64,000 bases of DNA from Phyllobacteriaceae bacterium (lineage in GTDB: Bacteria > Pseudomonadota > Alphaproteobacteria > Rhizobiales > Rhizobiaceae): contig JANSXT010000010.1 in assembly GCA_024742765.1 (NCBI GenBank), forward strand, positions 1 through 64,000, in the 5' to 3' direction. The notes below the pieces were generated by a model. The model did not search any database. It was not told the DNA's origin and saw only the letters and a list, made by a program, of their open reading frames with translations. Below, in pieces: positions 16,136 through 23,875 of this stretch. The position numbers and the translations under genes are program-made. How positions within the stretch are numbered: the stretch's first letter is position 1; the number at the start of each line of letters is the position of its first letter.

Positions 16136-16223
16136 AACGCCGCGCGGCTTGCATCGGGGCCCGCGCTGCGCCATCTGACGGCGATGAGCGACACAAAGCC
16201 TCTGCCATCACCGCCCGCGCGCG
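15771..16223 (+). repeat. 453-bp direct repeat, copy 2
   Basis: Partner of 13795-14247. Here the right end continues into an intact lipB, while the left end cuts the VOC gene; copy 1 shows the reverse. The two copies therefore bound a 1,523-bp segment. Confidence 0.92.
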
Positions 16224-16921
16224 ACGATCTGACCGGCCTGTTTCACCCGGCACCGGGCTCGCCGCCCGTCGAGTGGTGCATCGCCGACGGGCTCGTCGAC
16301 TATGAGGCGGCGCTTGCCTTCATGGAGGACCGCGTCGCCGCTATCCATGCGGGCATCGCGCCCGAAATGGTCTGGCTGGTCGAGCATCCACCGCTTTACA
16401 CCGCCGGCACGTCCGCCGACCCGGCTGATCTGACCGAGCCGGACCGGTTTCCGGTGTTCGAGACGGGCCGCGGCGGCCAATACACCTATCATGGCCCCGG
16501 CCAGCGGGTCGCCTATGTGATGCTCGACCTCAAGCGCCGCCGGCAGGATGTGCGTGCCTTCGTCGCCGCGCTCGAAGCCTGGGTGATCGGCACGCTGGAG
16601 CGGTTCAATGTGAAGGGCGAACGGCGTGAGGATCGCGTTGGCGTCTGGGTGCAGCGTCCCGAACGCCCCTCGCCGGTGCCCGGCACGGTCGCCGAAGACA
16701 AGATCGCCGCCATCGGCATCCGGCTGCGCAAATGGGTCTCGTTTCACGGCGTCTCGATCAATGTCGAGCCGGACCTGTCCCACTATGAAGGGATCGTGCC
16801 CTGTGGCGTGACCGAGCATGGCGTCACCAGCCTGGTCGATCTCGGCCTGCCGGTGACCATGGCCGATCTGGATGTCGCGCTGAAGGGCGAGTTCGAGACG
16901 GTATTCGGCCCCGTGGAATAG
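16184..16921 (+). CDS. lipB: Octanoyl-[acyl-carrier-protein]:protein octanoyltransferase
   Basis: 245 residues. LipB moves octanoate from acyl carrier protein to lipoyl domains, the first step of lipoate synthesis. Seen: [15 protein letters not shown], substrate motif [13 protein letters not shown] at 96-108, catalytic Lys173 in [22 protein letters not shown], and catalytic Cys207 in [15 protein letters not shown] 25-residue N-terminal extension relative to E. coli is usual in alphaproteobacteria. The start region is duplicated upstream (14208). Because the promoter may have lain before the VOC gene, expression here may now depend on sequence from the inserted segment. Confidence 0.95.
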   Translation: MSDTKPLPSPPARDDLTGLFHPAPGSPPVEWCIADGLVDYEAALAFMEDRVAAIHAGIAPEMVWLVEHPPLYTAGTSADPADLTEPDRFPVFETGRGGQYTYHGPGQRVAYVMLDLKRRRQDVRAFVAALEAWVIGTLERFNVKGERREDRVGVWVQRPERPSPVPGTVAEDKIAAIGIRLRKWVSFHGVSINVEPDLSHYEGIVPCGVTEHGVTSLVDLGLPVTMADLDVALKGEFETVFGPVE

Positions 16922-16927
16922 GCCGCT

Positions 16928-18940
16928 CTACTCGAACTCCATGATCACCGCATCGACGGCCAGACTGTCGCCCGCCGCCGCATGAATGACGGAGACGGTG
17001 GCATCGCGCTCGGCGCGCAGCACGTTCTCCATCTTCATCGCCTCGATCACCGCCAGCGTCTCGCCCGCCTGCACGGCCTGTCCTGCGGTCACATGCAGCG
17101 ACACGACCAGCCCGGGCATCGGGCACAAAAGCTGCTTTGACGTGTCGGCGACGGCCTTTTCGGGCATCAGCGCCTCAAGCGCGGCGACATGCGGGCTCAT
17201 CACCTGCGCTTTCACCGAATAGCCGCGCCAGTCGATCACCATCCCGTTGGCAGCGGGCCGGATCTGCGCGATGACCGGCGTGTCGCCGACGGTTCCGGTC
17301 CATAGCGGATCGCCGAACCGGTAACCGGTTTCCAGCGCCACCGGCGCCTTGCCATCGGCGGAAACGGTGAAAGAAGTCCGCTGGTTGAGATTGGGCGCTT
17401 CGGCCGTCATCGCCTGTCGTTCATCGCCGATTCGCACCACCCAGTCCGCGCCGATCCGGCCCGAATGCGGCGCGATGCGGCCGGCATGGCGGTCGAGCCG
17501 GACCTTGCGGATGATCTCCACCGACAGCGCGATCGCGGCCAGTACATGCCGCGCCTCCGCGTCCGGCTCGGGCGGCATGAACCCGTCCGGATATTCCTCG
17601 GCGATGAAATTGGTCGTCAGCCGCCCTGCCCGCCATCTGGGATGCGCCATCAGCGAGGCGAGGAACGGCATGTTGTGGGCGATCCCGTCAATGACGAACC
17701 CGTCCAGCGCGTCGCGCATCGCATCGGTTGCCGCCTCGCGCGTCGGCGCCCAGGTGCACAATTTGGCGATCATCGGGTCGTAGAACATCGAGATCTCGGC
17801 GCCCGCGAAGACGCCGGTATCGTTGCGCACGACCAGATCATCGCTACACCGCTCCGCCGGCGGCTGGTAACGGGTCAGCCGGCCGATCGAGGGCAGGAAG
17901 CCGCGCACCGGATCTTCCGCATAGACGCGGCTTTCGATCGCCCAACCGTTCAGCGCCACATCGTCTTGTTCAATGGCCAACTTTTCGCCGGCGGCCACGC
18001 GGATCATCTGTTCGACGAGATCAAGCCCGGTGATCAGTTCGGTGACCGGGTGCTCCACCTGAAGCCGCGTGTTCATTTCAAGGAAATAGAAATTGCGGTC
18101 CTTGTCGACGATAAATTCCACCGTGCCGGCGCTCTGATAGTCGACGGCCTGGGCCAGCGCGACAGCCTGCGCGCCCATCGCCGCGCGCGTTTCTTCATCG
18201 AGGAACGGCGACGGCGCTTCCTCGATCACCTTTTGGTTGCGCCGCTGGATCGAGCATTCGCGCTCGCCCAGATGGATGGCGTTGCCATGGCCGTCGGCAA
18301 GCACCTGGATCTCGATATGGCGCGGCTCCTCGACGAACTTTTCGATGAAGATGCGGTCATCACCAAAGCTCGACGCCGCCTCCGATTTCGACCGCTCGAA
18401 CCCGTCGCGCGCCTCATCATCGTTCCAGGCAATGCGCATGCCCTTGCCGCCGCCGCCGGCCGACGCCTTGATCATCACCGGATAGCCGATCTGCGCCGAA
18501 ATCGCCGCCGCCTCATCGGCATCGGCGATCAGGTCCATATGGCCCGGAACAGTGGAGACGCCCGCTTCGGCCGCGATCTTCTTGGAGGTGATCTTGTCGC
18601 CCATCGCCTCGATGGCCTTGGGCTTAGGACCGATGAAGGTGATGCCCTCGGCCTCAAGCGCCTGACAGAACGAAGCGCGTTCGGACAAAAAGCCGTAGCC
18701 GGGATGCACCGCCTGCGCGCCGGTCTTTTTGGCCGCTTCAATGATCCTGTCGGCGATCAGATAGCTTTCGGCGGCGGGCGGCGGGCCGATATGCACCGCT
18801 TCGTCCGCCATTTCGACATGCAGCGCATCGGCGTCCGCATCCGAGTAAACGGCGACCGTGGCGATGCCCATCCGCCGCGCCGTCTTGATCACGCGGCAGG
18901 CGATCTCGCCGCGATTGGCGATCAATATCTTGTCGAACAT
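16928..18940 (-). CDS. pccA: Propionyl-CoA carboxylase alpha subunit (biotin carboxylase plus biotin carrier)
   Basis: 670 residues. ATP-dependent carboxylation of biotin for conversion of propionyl-CoA to methylmalonyl-CoA, with PccB (not in the window). N-terminal carboxylase: ILIANRGEIACRVIKTARRM, HPGYGFLSE, ATP loop KASAGGGGKGMRI, RECSIQRRNQKVIEEAPSP, EMNTRLQVEHPVTE. A BT linker region follows (about 500-590). The C-terminal biotinyl domain has IEAMKMENVLRA, with biotinyl Lys about 35 residues from the end. ATG 18940 (MFDKILIANRG) fits the family start. Methylcrotonyl- or geranyl-CoA carboxylase alpha is less likely given overall pattern and length. Convergent with lipB, 6 bp apart. Confidence 0.9.
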   Translation of the reverse strand: MFDKILIANRGEIACRVIKTARRMGIATVAVYSDADADALHVEMADEAVHIGPPPAAESYLIADRIIEAAKKTGAQAVHPGYGFLSERASFCQALEAEGITFIGPKPKAIEAMGDKITSKKIAAEAGVSTVPGHMDLIADADEAAAISAQIGYPVMIKASAGGGGKGMRIAWNDDEARDGFERSKSEAASSFGDDRIFIEKFVEEPRHIEIQVLADGHGNAIHLGERECSIQRRNQKVIEEAPSPFLDEETRAAMGAQAVALAQAVDYQSAGTVEFIVDKDRNFYFLEMNTRLQVEHPVTELITGLDLVEQMIRVAAGEKLAIEQDDVALNGWAIESRVYAEDPVRGFLPSIGRLTRYQPPAERCSDDLVVRNDTGVFAGAEISMFYDPMIAKLCTWAPTREAATDAMRDALDGFVIDGIAHNMPFLASLMAHPRWRAGRLTTNFIAEEYPDGFMPPEPDAEARHVLAAIALSVEIIRKVRLDRHAGRIAPHSGRIGADWVVRIGDERQAMTAEAPNLNQRTSFTVSADGKAPVALETGYRFGDPLWTGTVGDTPVIAQIRPAANGMVIDWRGYSVKAQVMSPHVAALEALMPEKAVADTSKQLLCPMPGLVVSLHVTAGQAVQAGETLAVIEAMKMENVLRAERDATVSVIHAAAGDSLAVDAVIMEFE

Positions 18941-19009
18941 GCCCGATCGTCGTCCCGTTCTTGTCTTTGTTTTGTCCGGCCTTGATACCGAAATCGCCCA
19001 TCCGGGCAA

Positions 19010-19951
19010 TCATCTGTTTGTCTTAGCGTCATGGGCGCGCTCGCGCCAGAACACGTAAAGCCCCGAAGCAACGATGATGCCGATGCCGAGCCATTTGGCC
19101 GGTGTCGGGAATTCGTTGAACAACAGAAGGCCGAAAAGCGCAGCCGAAATGATCTCGATATATTGGAACGGGGCAAGCAGCGAGGCCGGCGCCATCTGGA
19201 AGGCGCGTACGAACAGATAGTGCCCCAAAAGGCCGATAACGCCCATCAGCAGCACCAGCGCCCAGACCGTCAGATCAGTGGTCGGCGTGACGGCCAGATC
19301 GCCGATGCCCGCCAGCGTGCCGACGGCCATGGCGGCAGCCACGATCGCCATGCCGCCGAGGCCCGAGACGAACTGCATCACCATCGCGCCGTCATTGCGG
19401 CCGGCAATGCGGTTCAGCATCAGATAGGTGGCAAACAAGGTGGCCGCGCCTAGCGGCAGCAGCGACACCGGCCCGAACACCGCATAGGAGGGCTGGATGA
19501 CGATCAGCGCGCCGCCGAAACCGACAATGACGGCGGCGACCCGGCGCCAGCCCACCGGTTCGCGCAAGACGATGAACGACAAAAGCGTCAGGATGAGCGG
19601 CTCGACGAAGAAGACCGCGATCGCATCGGCCAGCGGCATGTATTTGACCGCCGTGAAGAAGAACAGGCTCGCCGCGCCGAGCACCATGCCACGCACGAAA
19701 TTGATGCCGAACCGGTTCGAACGCAGCGCCGCGATGCCGCCAACGGCCAAAAGCCAGGCAAGGCAGAACGCCGTCTGAATGGCAAAGCGGAAAAATGTGA
19801 CCTGGCCGGGCGACATGGCGCCTGTCTGGCCGAGCAGCTTGGCGACCGCGTCCATCGCCGGCAGCAGCAATGCGCCGCCAACCGCCAGCGCCATGCCGCG
19901 CACCGGCATGTCGGCACCGAAAGAAGGTTTTGACGGCAGCGCCTGAACCAT
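19010..19951 (-). CDS. DMT-superfamily transporter (EamA domains)
   Basis: About 313 residues with ten predicted membrane segments in two EamA repeats of five. The first repeat starts near PVRGMALAVGGALLLPAMD; each repeat ends with a helix after a conserved E (LREPVGW in the first, FNEFPTPAKW in the second). Typical of small-metabolite exporters or importers of the RhaT/SAM-uptake type; cargo not predictable. Start uncertain: the ATG at 19951, another 42 bp downstream, or a GTG at 19972 are all possible and none has a clear ribosome-binding site. Confidence 0.85.
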   Translation of the reverse strand: MVQALPSKPSFGADMPVRGMALAVGGALLLPAMDAVAKLLGQTGAMSPGQVTFFRFAIQTAFCLAWLLAVGGIAALRSNRFGINFVRGMVLGAASLFFFTAVKYMPLADAIAVFFVEPLILTLLSFIVLREPVGWRRVAAVIVGFGGALIVIQPSYAVFGPVSLLPLGAATLFATYLMLNRIAGRNDGAMVMQFVSGLGGMAIVAAAMAVGTLAGIGDLAVTPTTDLTVWALVLLMGVIGLLGHYLFVRAFQMAPASLLAPFQYIEIISAALFGLLLFNEFPTPAKWLGIGIIVASGLYVFWRERAHDAKTNR

Positions 19952-20031
19952 CGCCCAGACGTGGCACGGCACGCGCCGCCGGGAAAGCCCTTATCGAAGC
20001 CCAAAGGTCCCGATTGGCAGGACGGTGATGG

Positions 20032-21033
20032 TCAGGCGACCCGATCCATCAGCGGGGCCAGCGAAGGGTGCACATCGGGCGATTCGTCTCGGATGAAGCG
20101 CAGCAGCGCCTTTTCGTTCTCATGCAGCAGCCCGTCCCGCCCGATGCGCTGGGCGATCCAGCCCGCCTCTTCCGCATCGATCGCCTCGGCCGAAGCGTTG
20201 GCCTCGGCAAACGCCTGGTTCGTCTCGCGCCATGCGTTCTCGACACCGGTCTTGGCCATGACCGCGTCCGTGTAGCCCTTCAGGCCGCCGGCGAAGACGC
20301 GCGAGAAAAAGCCCGCCACATCGACGCCGTCATCGGCAAGCCAGGCTTCGCGCGCCAGCGCCGTCTCGCGGGTTGCGGCCTGATGGCGGGTTGCAGCCAT
20401 CAGCGAAAAGCCGATCGCCTTGACGAACAGGTCCGACCAGGTCGGATCATTGTCCGCCTCGGCGGTGCGGTCGTTGATGTCGAACAGCACCTCGGCCTCG
20501 TTGCGGGTGATGCCCGCATTGCCGCCGCCCCCATAGGCGTAAAGGATGCGCCTGAGCATGGCCACGTCATCGGCGGTGACGATGCCCGGCCGGGCCACGC
20601 GGCCCCGCGCCAGCGGCCCGTCGCCATCGGTGACCGCATGGGCCACCTGGCGCAGTGCGAACGCGCTCAACGTGGCAGGCATGGCGGTGGCCCGCTCCAT
20701 GACCTTGATCAGCAATTCGACCTCGGTGCGGGTGCACACGACGCCGTCGCGCGCGATGGCGCGCATCAGCCAGTCGGCATTGGCTTCCGAGATGTAACCC
20801 TTGGGTGCCTCGCGGTCGACGAGGTAATCCGCCACCGCTTCGACGAAGAAATCGTCCCATTCCGGCACACGCGAGCGGCAGGACGTATCGATGGCAAACA
20901 GCGCTTCGGCTTCCGGCCGGCATACCACGCCGTCGCGGAAAACCTCGCGTCGAAGGCGCGCGACATCGTCGGCCGTCACGGCGTTCCTTGCGACAATTTC
21001 GGCCACAGGCCCCTGCAAAACCAGTTCACCCAT
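20032..21033 (-). CDS. Hypothetical protein with internal duplication
   Basis: 333 residues, no signal peptide or membrane segment. Not recognised with certainty. It contains two copies of a helical module. Part A: VTADDVARLRREVF, EAEALFAID, WDDFFVEA (19-68), against VTADDVAMLRRILY, EAEVLFDIN, WSDLFVKA (152-206). Part B: ANADWLMRAIARDGVV, EVELLIKV (84-111), against EEAGWIAQRIGRDGLL, EKALLRFI (288-314). The duplicated acidic/aromatic helices may bind a metal or protein partner, but nothing proves it. ATG 21033 starts just before the first module. Divergent from a methyltransferase gene. Confidence 0.7.
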   Translation of the reverse strand: MGELVLQGPVAEIVARNAVTADDVARLRREVFRDGVVCRPEAEALFAIDTSCRSRVPEWDDFFVEAVADYLVDREAPKGYISEANADWLMRAIARDGVVCTRTEVELLIKVMERATAMPATLSAFALRQVAHAVTDGDGPLARGRVARPGIVTADDVAMLRRILYAYGGGGNAGITRNEAEVLFDINDRTAEADNDPTWSDLFVKAIGFSLMAATRHQAATRETALAREAWLADDGVDVAGFFSRVFAGGLKGYTDAVMAKTGVENAWRETNQAFAEANASAEAIDAEEAGWIAQRIGRDGLLHENEKALLRFIRDESPDVHPSLAPLMDRVA

Positions 21034-21155
21034 CTCAATACCCCGCTTGGCGGGCGCGCCGCGCCCATGAAAAAACCCCGGCGAGACTGGCACGGATCGC
21101 TTGAATTTCGGCTAAGCGGCGTGGTTAAGCCAAGCTTGCAACGCGGAGCCGCCCG

Positions 21156-21986
21156 ATGAACGAGACGACCGACGCGCTGGCCGACGCCTATAACGCCGCG
21201 CTGGCCCACGAAAAGGCCGGCGAAACCGCCGAGGCTGCCGAACTTTACCGGCAATGCCTTGCGCTCGACCCCGCCGACCGATGCGGCGCGGCGATGCGCC
21301 TGGCCTCGATAGGCATGGGCGACGCCCCGGACAAGGCGGCCGATGCCTATGTCGCGACCCTGTTCGACCAGCATGCCGAGGATTTCGACGACATCCTCAC
21401 CGGCGCGCTCGGCTATGCCGTGCCGATGCAGGCCGCCCAATGGCTGACCGCCAACCGGCCCGGCCCCTATGCGCGCCTGCTCGATCTGGGCTGCGGCACC
21501 GGCCTTGCCGGCATGATGCTGATGGAACTGTGCGAGCATGCGACCGGCGTCGACATCGCCGAACAGATGGTCGAAAAGGCCGACGAACGGGCCGCCTATG
21601 ACGCGCTTTACGTCAACGAAGCGGTGCATTTTCTCGGCGAATGGGCCAGGAGCGACGCTCCGGAGCATGCGCCGTTCGATCTGATCGTGGCCACCGACGT
21701 CTTGCCCTATATCGGCGCGCTGGAATCGTTCTTTGACGGCATTGCGGCCAACGCGGCCGGCAAGGCGCGGCTCGTCGTCTCCGCCGAGACCCTGCCGGCC
21801 CTCGCTGATGGGCCGAAAGACTGGATGGTGACACCGCATCAGCGCTTTGCCCATTCCGCCGCCTATCTCGAAGCCATGTGCGCTCGCGCGGGTTTTACGA
21901 CAATCGAACTGTTCGAACCGATCACCGTCCGGCTCGAACAGGGCGCGCCGATCCCGGGCTTTCTGGTCGTCGCGGCACGCGGCTAA
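21156..21986 (+). CDS. SAM-dependent methyltransferase with N-terminal TPR-like helices
   Basis: 276 residues. Residues 5-45 form a tetratricopeptide-like pair (DAYNAALAHEKAGETAEAAE, LYRQCLALDPADRCG). The methyltransferase domain has motif I LLDLGCGTGLAG near 109, acidic loop ATGVDIAEQMVEKA, and DLIVATDVLPYIG. The pattern is that of a small group of alphaproteobacterial TPR methyltransferases of unknown acceptor. The end overlaps the convergent mnmD gene by 4 bp, though no functional link is implied. Confidence 0.82.
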   Translation: MNETTDALADAYNAALAHEKAGETAEAAELYRQCLALDPADRCGAAMRLASIGMGDAPDKAADAYVATLFDQHAEDFDDILTGALGYAVPMQAAQWLTANRPGPYARLLDLGCGTGLAGMMLMELCEHATGVDIAEQMVEKADERAAYDALYVNEAVHFLGEWARSDAPEHAPFDLIVATDVLPYIGALESFFDGIAANAAGKARLVVSAETLPALADGPKDWMVTPHQRFAHSAAYLEAMCARAGFTTIELFEPITVRLEQGAPIPGFLVVAARG

Positions 21987-22684
21987 TCCGGTCGCCGGCC
22001 GCGCATCATCTCGCGTTTTCCCCCGAAGCCCGGCAGTTTTTCGACATCGAACCCCGCCGATTGCAGATTGCGTCGCACCCAGCCCGCCGCCGTGTAGGTG
22101 GCGAACGTGCCGCCCGGCTGCGTCCGGTCGAACACCGCCTGCATCAGCGGCTCGGACCACATGTCCGGGTTTTTCGCCGGCGCGAACCCGTCCAGATACC
22201 AGGCGTCGGCCGGCCCAGCCCAGCGCGTGACGCCGTCCAGCGCATCGCCGACAACGACGGTCAGCCGCGTCTGGTGATCGAGCATCCAGGACGCCGGCAT
22301 GACCGAAAGTTCCGGCCAACGATCGATTAGGCGCGCGCAGAGCGGTTCAAGGTCCGGCCAGCGGCCGATGGCGGTCGTGATCGCGTCCGCCGTCATCGGC
22401 AGCGCTTCGAACGAAACGAAATCGAGCCGCGCGCCCGGCAGGCGGTGGCGCTGCCATTGCCGCCAAGTTTCGAGGAAGTTGAGGCCCGTGCCGAAGCCCA
22501 GTTCCGCGATCGTGACATCCGCGCCGTCGCCCCAGCGCTCGACCAGCCGGTTCTGGCCGATGAAGACATGGGCGGTCTCCGCCCTTCCATCCTCGCGGGC
22601 GTAAAAATGGTCGCCAAACCGGGTCGAAAACGGCATATCGCCGTCCGTCCACTCCAGTTCGTCGCGCTCAAGATCGTCCGCCAA
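21983..22684 (-). CDS. mnmD: tRNA (mnm5s2U34) methyltransferase MnmD, stand-alone form of the MnmC N-domain
   Basis: 233 residues. Catalyses the last step of mnm5s2U34 formation in tRNAs for Lys, Glu and Gln: nm5 to mnm5 with SAM. Seen: LEWTDGDMPFSTRFGDHFY and HVFIGQN (family entry), motif I IAELGFGTGLNFLETW, WYLDGFAPAKNPDMWSE, and TFATYTAAGWVRRNL. The start is TTG at 22684, supported by GGGAG about 9 bp upstream and because LEWTDGD is part of the conserved domain. It overlaps head to head with the oxidoreductase gene on the other strand. In E. coli both activities are one polypeptide (MnmC). Confidence 0.88.
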   Translation of the reverse strand: MADDLERDELEWTDGDMPFSTRFGDHFYAREDGRAETAHVFIGQNRLVERWGDGADVTIAELGFGTGLNFLETWRQWQRHRLPGARLDFVSFEALPMTADAITTAIGRWPDLEPLCARLIDRWPELSVMPASWMLDHQTRLTVVVGDALDGVTRWAGPADAWYLDGFAPAKNPDMWSEPLMQAVFDRTQPGGTFATYTAAGWVRRNLQSAGFDVEKLPGFGGKREMMRGRRPD

Positions 22685-23838
22685 TGATCGCTGCTCCCAA
22701 TCCGTCCGCGCCCGACATCGCCGTCATCGGTGGCGGCATTGTCGGCCTGTGGTACGCCCGTGTGGCCGCCCAGCACGGCGCCCGTGTGCTGCTGATCGAA
22801 AAGCGCACAATCGCCTCGGGCGCAAGCGGCGGCATGCTCGGCGCGCTGATGCCGCACCAGCCGACCGGCTGGAACGCCAAGAAACAGTTCCAGCTCGACG
22901 GGCTCCTGTCGCTTCCCGGGCGCGTTGAGGCGCTGGAAGCCGAAACCGGCCTTTCCTGCGGCTATGGACGCACCGGCCGGCTGATGCCGATCGGCCATGC
23001 CGAAAAGCGCCGCCAGAGCGCGCAATGGGCCGATGGCGCGACCGTTCACTGGCCGGACGGGTGCGCCTGGACGGTCGAGGATGCCAATCCCGCGCCGGGC
23101 TGGCTGACGGACGCCGCCCTGACCCACGGCGTCAATCGCGACACGCTGTCGGCGCGCATCGACCCGCGCCGGCTGACGGCGGCGCTTCGGGCGGCGCTGG
23201 AAACCGATGATCATGTGACGATCCGCGAAAACACCGAAGTCGCAGGGATCGACGCCGATGGCACACTCACGCTGGAAGACGACGATACGATCAACCCCGG
23301 CGTGACGATCATCGCGGCCGGCATTGGCTCTTTCCCGCTCATCGACCCGGAAAACCCGGCGCGCATCGGGCGTGGCGTCAAGGGTCAGGGCGCCCTTTTG
23401 CAGCCCGCGCACCCCATCGATCCCTTGTCGCCGATCCTCTACGACAAGGGCGTCTACGTCATCGCCCATGAAAGCGGCCGCATCGCCGTCGGCTCGACGT
23501 CCGAGGACGCGTTCGATGCGCCCGACACGACCGACGAAAAGCTCGAAGCGATCATCGCGCAAGCGACGGCGCTGTGCCCGGCGCTCGAAGGCGCCACACT
23601 TGTCGAACGCTGGGCCGGCATCCGCCCGCGCGCCGAGGGCCGCGAACCGCTGGTCGGGCCCCTGCCCGGCGCGTCGAGCGTCGTGCTCGCCACCGGCGGC
23701 TTCAAGATCTCGTTCGCCATCGCCCATCTGATGGCCGACGCCGCCGTCGGCTTTGCGCTTGGCGGCCGGCCAGAGGGTCTGCCGGAGGCGTTTCTGCCCG
23801 AACACCGTCTCAAACGCCGGCGTCATCCCGGAACTTGA
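22684..23838 (+). CDS. FAD-dependent oxidoreductase, probable MnmC C-domain counterpart
   Basis: 384 residues of the DAO/glycine oxidase fold. FAD dinucleotide motif IAVIGGGIVGLWYARVAAQ at 12-30 and IEKRTIASGASGGMLGA; C-terminal WAGIRPRAEGREPLVGPL and VLATGGFKISFAIAH close the FAD site. MnmC2 removes the carboxymethyl group of cmnm5U; adjacency to mnmD suggests that role, though a general amino-acid oxidase is possible. Its ATG shares bases with the TTG start of mnmD. The last residues (RRRHPGT) and the stop are encoded by an intergenic palindromic repeat, so the original C terminus was altered. Confidence 0.8.
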   Translation: MIAAPNPSAPDIAVIGGGIVGLWYARVAAQHGARVLLIEKRTIASGASGGMLGALMPHQPTGWNAKKQFQLDGLLSLPGRVEALEAETGLSCGYGRTGRLMPIGHAEKRRQSAQWADGATVHWPDGCAWTVEDANPAPGWLTDAALTHGVNRDTLSARIDPRRLTAALRAALETDDHVTIRENTEVAGIDADGTLTLEDDDTINPGVTIIAAGIGSFPLIDPENPARIGRGVKGQGALLQPAHPIDPLSPILYDKGVYVIAHESGRIAVGSTSEDAFDAPDTTDEKLEAIIAQATALCPALEGATLVERWAGIRPRAEGREPLVGPLPGASSVVLATGGFKISFAIAHLMADAAVGFALGGRPEGLPEAFLPEHRLKRRRHPGT

Positions 23839-23847
23839 TTCCGGGAT
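23825..23847. repeat. Palindromic intergenic repeat at the end of the oxidoreductase gene
   Basis: Perfect 9-bp stem ATCCCGGAA-CTTGA-TTCCGGGAT. Same unit as those at 45261 and 48855. It contributes the stop codon at 23836-23838 and lies between two convergent genes. Confidence 0.85.
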
Positions 23848-23875
23848 CAAGTGCCGCATTGACGGCATTGCGGCG

